In this document: piece by piece, positions 1 through 12,842 of the stretch
Layout of the letters: each line of letters begins with the position of its first letter
Numbering within the stretch: the first letter of the stretch is position 1
From: Gordius sp. MW1
Taxonomy: Eukaryota > Nematomorpha > Gordioida > Gordea > Gordiidae
Direction of reading: 5' to 3'
Length of the DNA: 64,000 bases
Assembly (NCBI GenBank): GCA_964036665.1
Contig: OZ038528.1
Coordinates: 2,182,001-2,246,000, forward strand
Made by a program: the position numbers and the translations under genes
Notes under the pieces: generated by a model
Told to the model about the DNA's origin: nothing
Databases searched by the model: none
The model's input: only the letters and a program-made list of their open reading frames with translations

Positions 1-555
1 TATATATGAAAACTAGGTCTTATGCATAGCCTTGGGCTCCCCCCTGGACCCCGCGCAAGAGGTTCCGGCCCCTGACCCGAACCCGACGTGGAAATTAAAT
101 ATTCAAGTCCGGCCAGAAATTACCTTTGGCCGGTCGAGGTTGGACCGGGTCTGACTTCGGGCAGCCCGCGCAGAGCAATACATTTAAAGATAATACAACA
201 TAATGCAAAATTAGAATTATATCATTTTTATATATCGACTAAACAGAACAGGACATTTCTCGTCGAAAGTAGGCCCATGAGCTGCATAGCATAATGATTA
301 TCTTTTATTTAATATACATATTATATGGATTCAATTAGGATATAAAAGGGTGAAGATTGTGTTAATTAAGGCCAATCGCTCTGCTTGATATTTTTCAGGC
401 CGTCTTAAATAATTTTTTTCATAAAGTCATGAGTCATAATGATCTAGTAATTAAATGCATACAATTTATCGCTTAATATATTTTTAGTGGTTCAGTGCTA
501 AGTGTTTGTATTATCAATATTTCATAATATATACAAGGAGGAGGTCGCAATTTAA

Positions 556-1590
556 ATGTTAATCATAGATATACTATTTTATCTCTGGATTTTTCCAACT
601 TTATTAATCATAATGTTGGGTATGAACATATACTTTGCCAATAAATTATCAAAAGTTGTAATCAAAGATATCCTATTTACTTGGATTCGAATGGATTACT
701 TGAATATCTTTCAATTGCTAGTGTTCACCTCTCCAATTGTAGAAGTCGCAGGTCTTTATAGGGGCTCTTCTTATAGCCACTCCTACAACTACTTGTATTA
801 TTTTGCTAAATGGAGACACTATCTAAGTCCAAGCCTTTACAGTGCTTATCTCATAATAAATGCTATCGCAGGGTTGGAAATAGTGTCGAACATTTTTGCC
901 CTTCCTTACCTTAGTTTAACGTCCTCTAAATCAAATATAAAGTACGTAAAAGGAGGCGTTATATTCCTCGCCCTTTTTTTCCATCTGCACAATATTATAT
1001 TGTATTCGATCAAAGCCATTTACACCCAGAATCAGAAAGGTGTTTACACACTTACCATAAAAGGCAGGAAAAACATTAATTTAATTATAATGATTAGTCT
1101 TCGAATAATTGTCCTAAATATTATTCCATTAATTGCCTTGACAATCATGCTCGTAGCCTTAACTTTCAAATATTCCACTATGATTAGAGAAAAAAAGCAT
1201 CGCATTAGAAATCACACCCTCACAAACGAACTCAGTGTTCCAGAAACGGGAAACGAGGGTTCTGTCATAGGTTTGACTAATAGAAATTTGTTCAAATTCA
1301 ACAAAAATGCCGATGCCCGAGGTTACGTAGAAAGCGAAGCTTACATCAAGACATTTTTGATATACACTCTGGGATTTTATCCTATGTATATAACCGATCT
1401 GATCACGAAAATAATTGCCTTAACGGATTCAGCTATTACCGTTTATTACGATGAGACCTTGTGGGTAAATCGAATTCACAATGCAGCCAAAATATGTGCA
1501 ATGACCGTCTACTGCGTCCTTTGGGTTAGCATACTGAAAAACTTTAAATCAAGATTCTCTAAAAAATCCAAGATGACCCATGTACATTAA
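556..1590 (+). CDS. divergent class A (rhodopsin-like) GPCR, single exon
   Basis: A 344-codon open frame with seven hydrophobic segments at about residues 5-27, 42-67, 93-119, 133-153, 174-204, 263-289 and 308-327, joined by basic cytoplasmic loops. This is the layout of a seven-helix receptor in the plasma membrane. Family hallmarks are partly kept: Asp47 in helix 2, Pro191 inside helix 5 (NIIPLIALTIMLV), and a lysine/arginine-rich tail after helix 7. The usual DRY box is degenerate (GLEIVSNIFALP around residue 106), NPxxY is missing, and no cysteine sits at the start of helix 3. The ATG at 556 leaves almost no extracellular N-terminus, so an upstream exon is possible. Ligand unknown; a peptide receptor is a guess from general resemblance. 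An AATAAA lies at 1918-1923. Confidence 0.7.
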   Translation: MLIIDILFYLWIFPTLLIIMLGMNIYFANKLSKVVIKDILFTWIRMDYLNIFQLLVFTSPIVEVAGLYRGSSYSHSYNYLYYFAKWRHYLSPSLYSAYLIINAIAGLEIVSNIFALPYLSLTSSKSNIKYVKGGVIFLALFFHLHNIILYSIKAIYTQNQKGVYTLTIKGRKNINLIIMISLRIIVLNIIPLIALTIMLVALTFKYSTMIREKKHRIRNHTLTNELSVPETGNEGSVIGLTNRNLFKFNKNADARGYVESEAYIKTFLIYTLGFYPMYITDLITKIIALTDSAITVYYDETLWVNRIHNAAKICAMTVYCVLWVSILKNFKSRFSKKSKMTHVH

Positions 1591-1923
1591 ATTACGCCTA
1601 TGATGAAGAGAAAAACGAGAAGGCATTTTGACTGATGATATTTATAAAATTATTGATACAGAAGTTAAAAATTGAGGAAAATTTTTTGATTTATTTTATT
1701 GTATATTTTGTATTTGGTTTGATAGTATTTGAGTCTAATTCATGTCTTTATGAACAAACTAATTACATATACACAGTAAATGGCAGATTACAGATTTGTT
1801 TAACAAATAATAATATCCCACGAGATTTAGAATCTACTCCAATTAACCTTCATTTATAAACCTTATATTTAACAATTAAGCAAACTTTAAAATTTGTTAG
1901 TTGTACACATTAGATGTAATAAA
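1591..1923 (+). other. probable 3' UTR of the GPCR at 556-1590
   Basis: AT-rich stretch from the stop codon to the first AATAAA at 1918-1923. The 74-codon open frame at 1635-1859 inside it has no recognisable domain and is not called as a gene. Confidence 0.4.
1918..1923 (+). terminator. candidate polyadenylation signal, GPCR at 556
   Basis: AATAAA, 328 nt after the stop codon. First canonical hexamer downstream on this strand that I could see. Confidence 0.4.
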
Positions 1924-2989
1924 GTGTTATTTGTGTTTTTACAAAACCCTAGCCATTAAATTTATTATTTAGTGCGAATATAAGATGAATTATAAAATAA
2001 ATTTGGCACTTTTTACAGTGATATTAACGTATAAAAATGAATAAAAATTCGTTAACCTATTTTTTAAATAAGGTCATGCGATTATAAAATGTCTTTGTAG
2101 TTGATAAAAAATGAATGCAGATCAATTGCATGATCTGTTTTTACAAGACTGTTCAACATGGCATTGAATTGTAAAGTATGGGTTTTAATATCTTTTAACT
2201 TAACAGGTAATTCGGTTCTGTGAAACTATTGTGATTTATAGCTTACAAGACAATCTCCACTAAAAACCTTCATTTAATTTTTTAAGGAAAAACCTAGACT
2301 ATACGAACGAAAAAACTTGAAAATCTTTTGATAAGCAAATATTGTTAAATTAATCCCGCCTCTGATTTTATTTTTTTTAGTTGTATTTTAGTTTTAGGTT
2401 TATATTACAAATTATATTTGCCGATGTCCTTTTAAAAGAATTATTGGATTAATTTAATTTATGTTTCAAACCTTCCGTAAAAATATTATTTGTTGTTTTT
2501 TCATAGCTTCATATAGGTATAACTTGTGAAATAAGAAATGATTAAATTTTTTGAGTGTCACATATTATACGCTATCAAGGATGTGCAAAGTATAAATTTT
2601 ATTTAGAAACTACACGTATAATCTAACTACACATATTACAATAACTAAATTTAATAGCTTTTATGAAATGTATGCCATTTCATAATTTCACATGAAGGTT
2701 TAAAGAGATTTAATAACTTTTATTTAATTATGCAAATTAAATTCTAATATAGCATCAGAATATAATACGGTGATAAATCTGATACATTTTTAAAAAGAGT
2801 TAAAAAATACATAAATAATGCACATTCAACTTTACCCCTTTTGAGGGTGTGCCAAGATGTTACAAACGGGTTTGTAAATGGTATTTGTAAATGGTAGGAG
2901 ATTAAGAATTTTAACTCGATTTTTTACTCACGGTCACGGGTGCAGTAATATAATCAGAGTATATAAAAAAGTCGAATCGTTTAATCATT

Positions 2990-3300
2990 TGGATTGCCAT
3001 TAATGGGCTTTTTTTTTAATGTTCGTCCGCCCGTCCTGTCCGTCTTGTTTGTCCGTCCTGTCCAACTTGTACTTTTTTAATAATTGCTGTAGAAACTTAT
3101 ACGGGTTTTTAATGGCTGTGGACATATGTTTCTGTAAAGACTTTTATTTTGCTTTCGCAAATAGACTAGCTAATGACCGCTGGTTGGCTTTAATTTTTTC
3201 GACCTCGCCCTGGCCCAAATTCTATTTTTGTCTCTCGGCCTGACTGATTACCTTTGTATATTAAGTTCTCTTGGCAACTTGTCTAGGTTGTTGCCTTACA
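2990..3300 (+). repeat. dispersed repeat, 'GTCCGTCC' family, + copy
   Basis: Contains TAATGGGCTTTTTT, runs of GTCCGTCC/GTCCTGTCC, AATAATTGCTGTAGAAACTTA, GGGTTTTTAATGGCTGTGGAC and a conserved tail ending near TGACTGATTACCTTTGTAT. The same string in reverse complement is found at 32736-33065, and its first part recurs near 46255 and 50930. The related copies carry a tRNA B-box-like motif, so a SINE-type origin is possible. Confidence 0.6.
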
Positions 3301-3630
3301 ACGGGTAATTGCGAAACTGGCTAAATAATTTCCTGAAAATTAATTATGACAGTTGCTAATTTTTTTTATATGATTTTGCTATATTAATATATTTTATAAC
3401 CCGAGTTGGCAAACAACATGTTTTACAACAGTTTTTGATCTTCTTTTTGTGATGTTCTTTTTCTGTACTCACGTTCGTCCCCGGGCCCTCTTTATGATTT
3501 ATTAAAACAGTTATTATCCTATTCCTCTTATTATTCATTTTCTAAAATATAAAAATAAGGCATCATATAAACTGCACAGATGCCAAAACTAAATACAAAG
3601 TGTTAGCATTATTGAACACACAACCACAGG

Positions 3631-4262
3631 TAGAGCCCTGCAAAATTAAATTTCCTCGGCCCGAGCCCGGCCCGAGTCCGGCGTCTCAATTTTTTTAATT
3701 TGCCCGAGACCGATCCGAGCACGAGTCCGATCCGATTTTCTAATAAAACTTTTGAAATTTTTATTTTTGAAGATTTTCACCATATAAATATAAAATGATA
3801 AAATTGTCATTACTCTCCTAATTTAAAACTAGGATAAGTTTGAATTAAACAAAATCTTTCACTTTTTACAATTTATGAAGCTAATAATTTAAAACAAGAT
3901 CTAACTTTATAAATTATATTTTAACAGTTCCAAATAAAAAACTTTTTTAAATATAACAGTTACTATGAATATATTTAAATACTAGAATAAGATTTGCAAT
4001 TCAGGTCAGAATATTATAATAGACAGGGAAAAAAACCGAAATTCGGTATTATGTCAGCTGTGCGAAGATGATTATTTGCTATCGAGTTGATTTTTTATAA
4101 AAGATAAGTTTTCTTTAATTAAATTAGGGCCGGTCCGAGCATCGAATCGGGCCGCCTCCTCAGGCCCGACTCGAGCCCGAGGCCCGATTATCTCATTATA
4201 TTCTGCCCGAGCCTGGTCCAAAATCCAATCGGGCCGGGTCGGGCGGCCCGTGCAGGGCTCTT
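3631..4262. mobile_element. GC-rich inverted-repeat element (AGAGCCCTGCA ends)
   Basis: Starts AGAGCCCTGCAAAA and ends TGCAGGGCTCT, so the ends are inverted repeats. Inside each end is a GC-rich stretch of alternating GGCCCGAGC / TCGGGCCGGG motifs around an AT-rich centre without a long open frame. It is a non-autonomous element of about 630 bp. Fragments of the same family lie at about 60-180, 7345-7400, 12650-12780, 42570-43055 and 52790-52865. Confidence 0.65.
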
Positions 4263-5064
4263 TATATAATTAGGAGACTCTCGTCATAAGTTAACGTTAT
4301 TATGATAAGGATTAAAGTAGCTTTTATTTATGGGCTCAAGGTAGTGGCAATTTATGTTTTCATATGAAACAATTTTGTGTGAATTATTCTTGGAAGTTTT
4401 GAGTGATCACGGCTTCAGATAGTTGAAACAATTGGACATCTACAACTATTTCACATACCAATATCTAATTGTTACTAGAGTTGACCTAGCTAATAAACTC
4501 CATCTAATTATAAGTGTGTAAATATTTGCATGCATTGGATTGGATGCAATTTGACATTAACTTGCGGTGGACCCTATTACGATCCACTACCCATATTTAC
4601 TAATCAGCCAATTTACCAAACTTAGCTAATAAATGTTATAATATTTATCTAACAAGTGGGCCAATTTGTTCCATTTAAGAAATAAAGAGCACTATCTAAA
4701 TAATATTAATGTAAATGTCGATGAGGCCATATGTTTTAAACACATAACTTTTGAGAGCATGTTATGCGTGGTTTGTAAACTTGAGGAGACACATTATTAA
4801 ATTAAAAAAATGTATAATTTTGAAATGAAAAGGTATACAATACAACATAACTAAAGCCAATTAAAGATTCTGCGTATTTTATTTGCATCTCTAAATTGGA
4901 AGTAGGTTTGGTTAAATACTTTTGATAACCATACTCTAGTAATTATAGCGCCTCTTTAGAAGCCTGAAGAATTCTTAGTGCAAGTCGCCATTATTTCTAT
5001 TTTATCGACTCTAATGTTACAAAACGATTCTATAACCTAATTGCCCTTTTAAAAGACATCGTGC

Positions 5065-5210
5065 CATGTGCGTAGCCAGAGGGAGGCAGAGAGGGGCGGC
5101 TGCCCCCCTCTAATCTATAAATTTTGAAAAGTCTAGTATAATTATGGTTCAAATTACGAAAATTAAAATTTGCCCCTCCCTAGAGCGTATCCCCCCCCCT
5201 CAAGATCCAA
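5065..5210 (-). mobile_element. hAT-type MITE copy, partial
   Basis: Left end CATGTGCGTAGCCAGA, then GAGGGGCGGCTGCCCCCCTC and TTTGCCCCTCCCTA. The right end is degraded. Confidence 0.7.
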
Positions 5211-5664
5211 CATAACAATGTAATACTTTAAAATCATTTCCATTATTTGTCATATAAGGAATTAAATAAAGACTATAAGTAAGAATATTTATTTCCAATT
5301 AATCACATTTTTATAACCAATAAATTAATGGTAATTATGGTATGATGATCTGCCCATGTCCTGTATTACACATTTGCTTATTGCGGTAGTGTTATCATTG
5401 AGTGTCATCATTTGATTTAAGTAAACCACCAGACGCAGCCAGTTTCCAATAATTTGCTCTCTATGTAAGAATGAATGGCTAAACAAAATCTAAACGATCG
5501 CAAAGGAGATGCATAAATAGATTAGATGGACTCAATCACAAATGTGTTCATTGTCGTTTATAAGCTTAGGAAATTAATTTTTTTGTAAAAATATTGCATA
5601 CTTTCTTAAAGCTTATAAGTTTCAAAATCTTAATTTTTAATAAAATGTTAAAATATAAGCTTTT

Positions 5665-5829
5665 AATGGGGGTAGTCAGCATTGGAATTAGTGCAATAAA
5701 GATCTAGGCAGGGAAAAATGATCATTTTTTCACATATTTTAGCCCCAATTTTAATAAATTTCAACAAATTTTTGTTAGAGGGGGGGCAGGCGCCCCTCTC
5801 TGCCGCCCCCCCCCTTGGCTAGGCCCGTG
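5665..5829 (+). mobile_element. hAT-type MITE copy
   Basis: Diverged left end GGGGGTAGTCAGCATTGG, central AAAATGATCATTTTTT, right end TTGGCTAGGCCCGTG. Confidence 0.75.
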
Positions 5830-6398
5830 AAAAAATATTTACAACTTTTATTAGCAGTCAATTAATCATGAGCTAACTACAATGTAAGCTTTTATATTTG
5901 ACTTTGTTTTCATAAAAATAAACTTTTTAACCAAAAAATAGTAATTATATGCTGCCTATAATGTAAATATGAGTTAATATTAGGGATAATTCTTGGTTTT
6001 AAGGTCCTTAGGGGCAACAGAGGGGCAATGATGGTCAATAATTTTAACTTGATAATCTCATCACTAAATGCATAATCTTATTCCTCCCCAACCAAAATAT
6101 CTAAATATTTTGTAAATCGGTCACCACTTTACTTTTACCCTAATTTGTTGGACCCGATCAGGGTGGGGGGAAACTGATAATTATCGATAGACTCATTGGC
6201 TTAAAAATTGTTACGAAAGTGTGTAGTATGTTTCATGATTATATTTAATCGATCATCGTCATATATTTTGTAACCACGGCACCCTCCACAACATACTCCC
6301 GCCACAATATATTTTAAATAAACAAATTTTACATTGCGAAATATTATCTCATCCAATCAATGTCGCATTAAACCATAAATAATAGGATTCGGAGCCTA

Positions 6399-6695
6399 AT
6401 GCCTTGGAAATATCTTTTGCCGCTTATGTTTATCCATCAAACGCTAGCTTACGGACAAAATGAAACGCATCCCGCTTTAAATGTATCCGCTATCGCCGCA
6501 TTATACCATATTAAGAAGGGATCTAACATTGAACCGATAAAACTTCTAGGCGCAAATGTGGAGATGTTGTCATATAAAAGTTTGATGCAAAATTTAAGTA
6601 AATTAGTGATGTCTACTACGGACTATAACGTCCTAAATGTCTCATTTACAAACACCACCTTGACCAGATTGGGATTAAATATTACAAGTAATTAG
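6399..6695 (+). CDS. putative small secreted glycoprotein or first coding exon
   Basis: A 98-codon frame that opens with a plausible signal peptide (basic residue, then LLPLMFIHQTLAYG with cleavage near residue 19). The rest is hydrophilic with six N-x-S/T sites (NET, NVS, NLS, NVS, NTT, NIT), so it is expected to be extracellular and glycosylated. Composition is more gene-like than the AT-rich surroundings. ACAA|GTAATT at the end could be a splice donor, which would make this the first exon of a longer gene, but no following exon was recognised before the unc-5 start. It could also be a stand-alone 97-residue protein. No family recognised. Confidence 0.35.
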   Translation: MPWKYLLPLMFIHQTLAYGQNETHPALNVSAIAALYHIKKGSNIEPIKLLGANVEMLSYKSLMQNLSKLVMSTTDYNVLNVSFTNTTLTRLGLNITSN

Positions 6696-6851
6696 TATTT
6701 TTTTATTTAACAAATATAAAAATGCATAATTAATTAATTAATGCTATGAAGATATCTTTATTCTCCTTAAAATTGATCATAATTTTTTTGGACTATACTC
6801 AGAAATAAATCTATTATATAAGCAAGGTGGTTTTATTACTGGTCTAGTCCC

Positions 6852-7126
6852 AGGCGCGTAGTCAGGATTTTCTCAAGGGGGAGGAAAAATTCAAAAATTT
6901 CGACACTTTTATTTATAATGTAACAAAAATAAACTTCGCGTACAATATATGCGAAACTTCAAGGCACTATATAACCAGCTTTGGAAAAATCTTTTCTCTT
7001 CATTAATCAGAGCATTTACTATCGCTTTTATACCTTAAAAAAGGACATGGACCTCCAAAAATATTTATAAATTTTGGTCAAGGGGGTAGAAAAGTCCTGC
7101 TTTCTGCCCCCTTGGCTACGCGTCTG
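6852..7126. mobile_element. related MITE, 'GGCGCGTAGTCAGG' subfamily
   Basis: Ends are AGGCGCGTAGTCAGGATTTTC and CCCCCTTGGCTACGCGTCTG, with the matching inner motifs TCAAGGGGGAGG and TCAAGGGGGTAG. The other copy of this subfamily is broken into pieces at about 13408-13510 and 14935-14995. Confidence 0.6.
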
Positions 7127-7131
7127 TCGTC

Positions 7132-7300
7132 CATTGGCGTAGCCAGGGGGTGGCAGGGAGGAGCCGCTAGCCCCCTCTAAATTCTAAAATTCTTTAAGAT
7201 TAATTATTTTTATGACTAAATTTTAGAAATATATTTTGTTTGCCCCTTCAGAAATCATTATTGTACCCCCCCCCCTTCTAATTTCAATCCTGGCTGCCCA
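7132..7300 (-). mobile_element. hAT-type MITE copy
   Basis: Left end CATTGGCGTAGCCAGG, poly-C tract, right end CCTGGCTGCCCA. It lies immediately after the related element at 6852-7126. Confidence 0.7.
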
Positions 7301-8207
7301 TAGTCTTGAAAAAAGTGGGAGGAAATAGGTTCCTGGTTTTTCTAATGGTCTCCTCCGGGTCGGGTCGGGTTGAAAATTTTAAAATGCTTTTGGGTCGGGT
7401 TGAGATCAATTTGACGAGAACATTAATAAAACCACCTTGCTTATATTTTTAATCTCCGTTTTTGTAAAAACAAATTTATACTTTATAAGCAAGTTAGGGA
7501 TGGGGGGGGGTCAATGTTTTTTTGGAAAGGCCAGAGTGACATCTTATTCAATATTTGACCATAATTTAATGCACTATATAAAAGTAATACTTTTCAAATT
7601 AAACAAGAATAAAGTTACATTTTACTTACCGTTAAGAAAAAATGTGGATGTTAATATTCATAAGATGTTTAACAACTACTCTTTAAAAAGTCACAGTTTT
7701 CTATATATACTATTTTTATTGGCTCTGATACATGCATAAGTAAGTCAGATTTGGATTTGTGTTAAATGATTAACATATAATAGAATATAAAATATATATT
7801 AAATATCTAATATTATGTCAAAATTAAATTACCTTTTGGTTAATAGTTAATTTTTCATATAGAAAAAGATAATCTAAATCTAATTTACACGGCTAATTAA
7901 ATAATTAATTGTTTTATTAAAATTTAAAAAATTTCCCATTTTGAAGATTACTTAAATTAGCCCGTGCTCGTTTATAACTAGGGATTTAGATCGTAAAGAA
8001 AGATTAATTGTGAAATAACTTGAGTCAATTCGTAAGGGAATTATGATTGCGTAATTTTATGAATAAATTATAAAAAAATGAACTCGTAGATTATGGGGAT
8101 TAAGAAGTGGTGCTTGTGATTTTATATCTATTTATTGGTCCATAAAATCATGTATCAAGTTTGTAAAAATCGAATACTAAATAAAGTAAATTGACTAATC
8201 CGTTATA
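7301..8207. other. AT-rich stretch, no gene seen
   Basis: A 100-codon frame at 7437-7739 is rich in L/F/I/N/K as expected of random AT-rich DNA, and no domain is visible. A short GGGTCGGGT fragment of the 3631-type element lies near 7350. Confidence 0.4.
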
Positions 8208-8348
8208 CATGGGCGTAGCCAGCATTGGAATTAGAGGGGGGCAATAATGATTTAGGGAGGGGCAGCCATAATTTTAATAAATTTTAACGAATTTTTGGAT
8301 AGAGGGGGGGCAGCCACCCCTCCCTGCCTCCCCCTGGCTACGCCCATG
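8208..8348 (+). mobile_element. hAT-type MITE copy, full length
   Basis: CATGGGCGTAGCCAGCATTGG at the left, CCTGGCTACGCCCATG at the right. Flanks CCGTTATA and CCACTATA match at 6 of 8 positions. Confidence 0.9.
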
Positions 8349-9303
8349 CCACTATAACTTCTAATGTTAACGCTAATGAAAATAACACAATACTCTTAGA
8401 AGTTTCCTGAGTCAAATTTATAAATATCGCTGAGTTAATTGTAGCTTTTATGTTATTGATTAAATATACTATTTCATGTTTTGAGAGCAAAAATGTTTTG
8501 GAATTGGGACGCCAAATACAGTTGTATGATGTTAATATTTCATTTTTTACAATTATGGATTTTATTTAATTATCATATTCCACTTACCATATTTTTAGTT
8601 GTTTTAGGTTTTATTTATTACCTTTACGACTAGTACACGAAATATTTGTTAGAAAATGGCAATTTTAATCTTTTTTTAATTAATCTCTTATTTTAAAAAC
8701 AATTTTACAATGTTTAATTAGTTTATGTCATAGGCCTACTAGGATTTACATTAATAATAAACGGGTTCTCAGAAAGTGTAAGATTAATAAATTTTATAAA
8801 TTAGTCTTTAAATTTTATTTTAATTGAAATTATGGGTTTGTCATTAAATATAAAAAACTCTAAGAATATAATTAAATTCGTTTTTAAAAATTATAAAAAA
8901 ACTAAGTGTCAAAAACTAATTTATATTTATCAAAAATATGTTTTTAATAGATAACAAGTTGGGACTTACAACATGTCAGTTGGGCCCAAAAATAAAAAGG
9001 GCTTTGGCCTGGGCCAAGGCTATTAAATTTGAACAGTGCTCATTATTTCTACGACATTTATATTTTTATAAGTGTTGCAAAAATAATGGGTTGAAAGCTT
9101 AGTCTATGGTTGAAGTTACAAAATCAAAAACAAACTCTATAATGATAAAAAGAAGTCCATATAATCTAAACTAGAGATTATTTTTGTGGCGTAGGTGATA
9201 GAGGGCAACTTCCCCTCCCCCTCCCAAATTTAAAATTTTTATATAATCCAAATTAGAATCAAAGTTTCTAGCAATCATTAATGCCACATCGTACCGCTCG
9301 AAA

Positions 9304-9504
9304 TAGTGTTGTAAAATTCGACTGGGTTTTGCTTGGTCAACCTTTTGTTTTAGTCGACTAAACATAAACAGGCCAAAGGTATAACCAAGAAACCTATTTG
9401 GTTTATTTATGCCACTAGGAAAAACAGACCAAAAAACCATGTTTATGTTAACTCGGCTAAAATTAAAGGTCGACCAAACAAAATCTAGCCCTTTTTACAA
9501 CACT
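9304..9504. mobile_element. palindromic TA-flanked MITE, copy 1
   Basis: AGTGTTGTAAAA…TTTTTACAACACT with internal mirror motifs GTCGACTAAACATAAAC and GGTCGACCAAACAAA. TA is present on both sides. Confidence 0.85.
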
Positions 9505-12326
9505 AACTCAAAATATACATAGCAATATCAACCTTAACTGGCGCCTTGTGATATTCTATAGATAAAATGTATTGAATAATTGATGGAACTTGGAAGGTTT
9601 TGGCATTACCTATTTTTAAATACGCTCCATTTTTTGTCTTTTGATTTGCATTTTAATTAAAATATTTTTAAATAAAATGTTCCGCTATAGTATTTATTGT
9701 ATGATGGCCTCGTAACGCGGATTTAAAATTTGGAGAGCATACGTATTATGCATTTAACAATTATTTGTTAGAAAAAATATTGTACTAATTTGCTAAAACA
9801 ATATAAGAGAGCGTCTTATTAGTTTATGCAACCCTGCGTTTAACGTTTTTTGACAAGCTTTCGCTAAAATACGCAAAAACATTACATTAACTCTATGTAA
9901 AGAACCGATGGAAATATATATATTTACATTTTCTTTGTTTGTGTTTATATTTTAAGAAATATATAAAAATGGCGACCTTTAGCTTGAATGTTTTTTATTT
10001 ATTAATCTTACTCATGTAATATTAAACAATTATTTTTAAATTGCATTCCTATTTAAATTATAATTCCTAAAGTTATTTATTTTTATTTAAGACTTTATTA
10101 TCGCCCAAAAACTCTTTTTATTCGATATTTAATGAATCTTTAAAAAAGTGTTATATTTTGTGTTAATTAATTCTTTATAACAATTCATTCGCCGACCAGC
10201 CTGCCTGACAGGAAAAAAATAGTGTAACTTTCCTGTTCACATACATTTTTACATCATAAATATAAGATTTTATCATTTATTTAAATATTGTCAAACAGCT
10301 AATAAAATAAAAAATGAAATGATTTTATAATAAGATTTCTTAAAATTAAATATTTAAATTTTAAAGTGACTTTCCTTTATACAATCATAGACTTTTATAT
10401 GGTAAAATAATCTGGACCATTAATTCCTTCATTTTGATTTAGCAATCTCCAAATCTTTCTGCAGCGTCCCCCATTGTTCAAAAAGAAATAGTGAATTAAC
10501 CATCCATTGATTAATAAATGAAATTGATATAGCTACTAAATGATTATTTAATAAAATACAGATGCACTAAATTGATTTAACAACATTTTGACAATGTTTT
10601 TTCCCTTTTTATAAATTTTGTAAATGATATATATATTTAAAACTGCTGTTTTTACTGTTTAATTAGTTCAATATTTTTACATTATATTTAAAAACACTTA
10701 ACCAAAACCACTATAATCTATAAAGCCTTTTCTTATCTCTGCACATTTAAAAATGGCGGAAAAACGGTACACTTAGTTTGTCTAGCTATGTTTACAATTA
10801 AATCCCGATATTTACGAAATAATTGCGGATTGGATTTTTGTCGATTTAATTGATTCAAAAAAAAATACGAATATTTAAAGTAATGCAACTAAACTATTTC
10901 AAAAGCCATCTGGTTTATAAGGGAAGTGGAAATATATGTTAAGAGATATAATAAAGTATTAATATAACGATTTAATAAATAACGGTTCAAATCTTTCCAC
11001 TTTTCCTGTTTATTCTTCTCCTTCTTCTACCACTTAATAACATAAAAATACAAATTTTTTGTATAGGAAATCAATTGATTATTCAGTCTATTTATAAATT
11101 AACTAATTAATTTTAGTGCCCCAAAGATTTCTTGTGCTGATGTTTGCTGAATATACTTTATTTAATAAAAAATTGAAAATTTAGAATTATTTTTAAGATT
11201 TTCGGTTTACTAGGGATTATCCAACTAATGTATAGTGTTGTGAATTAAAGGAGCTTAAAAACATCAACTTACCTATAAATAAACCTTAATTTTATACTCA
11301 TTTTATTTTCAATTTCGTTATCACAAAATTAATTAATATGTGTTAATATTTGTGTATAAATAGTAAGAGAATAATATAATTAAAATTTTTGTGTTTTATG
11401 GTATTCCTTGGCTTTAAAGAGAAACGAATGTTATCAATCAAAGCTTAAAGCTAAGGAACTCAAATTACGTTTTCAAATCTCGATATATGTATGACCTATG
11501 TTCTGAATAGGAAAGACAGAGTTTGTAAATCACGACTTTTTGAAATTTCTAATGACCTCGCGTTTGTCTAGGAAATGCCTTAAGACATGACCAGTCCCTT
11601 TTTGATCAGTCTTTAAGCCGATTAAAAGCACGACAGCCAGTGTGGGGGGAGGGGGCTGGTGTTTTTTACAAACTGTTACAATGGAGGGCATTGCAAAATT
11701 AAATACGGTTTTAGGATGTTTTAATCTCGTTAGTAATAGGACAACTTCTAGCATGCGAACCTTGAGGGTAATCGGATTATTATATTATCTTTAAGGTCTC
11801 TTTAAAGAGTCCTTAGGTTTGATTTATCTCTATGAGTGACCCTAATGCCTTTAGTAAACACTTCAACCTTTAAATACTTTGGAAAGACGGTAAAAAATGT
11901 ATCGTTGTCAAAATTTTGTTAAATAACTTAAAGAAGAATTGATTTATTGATGTGCAAAAAGCAGGCAAATTTTCAAAAATCATGCAAAAATTTTATTCGA
12001 ATTTAAAACATTCGAGTTGGCCAAGACTAAATGAGATTGAAATATACCTAAAATAACTCGAATAAATACTTTATTTATAGAATATGATTTTTTCCTTATA
12101 TTGCTTTGTCATTGTCATTGATACTGTTTGCTAACTTTTATATAACAAATATAGAAAACTTTATGCTCTGTTTTATTTAATAAATCTCTGTGTATTCTTT
12201 TTAAACCTGACTGATTGGCCTCTTTTTTGAGAGAATTATGTGGTGTAAGTTTATAAATCCTTTTATAAAAAATTATGCTATTTTACGGATCGAAACTATG
12301 GATATGAATGATAAGATATGGCCAAT
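9505..12326. other. 2.8 kb AT-rich intergenic DNA
   Basis: No exon, domain or RNA gene recognised on either strand. Short frames (for example 11530-11754 on -) are low-complexity and include poly-C. Confidence 0.5.
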
Positions 12327-12489
12327 ATAGGCGTAGCCAGGGGGTAGCAGGGAGGGGCGGCTGCCCCCTCTAAATATTAAAATTAATTAAAATTCTATAT
12401 AATTATGGCTAAAATTTCAAAAAAATATCATTTTGCCCCTCCCTAAATCATAGTTGTCCCCTCTGAATTCAATCCTGGCTACGTCAATG
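12327..12489 (-). mobile_element. hAT-type MITE copy
   Basis: ATAGGCGTAGCCAGGGGG at the left, TCAATCCTGGCTACGTCAATG at the right. Confidence 0.8.
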
Positions 12490-12842
12490 ATGGCCGATAC
12501 TAATTTTTGCATTTTAAATGAATTTTTTAAAAAAAAAATGCAAGTTATTTTCATGAAATATTAATGAGTTATTATAGAAGTCTTATAATAACTCTGTGGT
12601 CAAAAACCTTTTTGAATTTAAGAATTTGAAGTTGCCCTCACTTTTATGGGTAGAGACCTGCCAAATCCAATTTTCTAAGGCCCGACCTGGGCTGAATATT
12701 TGAAATTTAAAAAATTAGGGGTCCGGCCCGGGCCCAAATATTTACATATTCAAATCATGGGCTCGGCTCCGAATAATAATTTTAGAATTTTAAATATAAC
12801 CCGAATAAAACATATTTTGAGTATAATTTTTATTGAATAGTT

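Noticed and set aside
88..294. 68-codon frame at the left edge
   Set aside because: It overlaps a fragment of the GC-rich inverted-repeat element (CCCGAACCCGACG…) and shows no domain.
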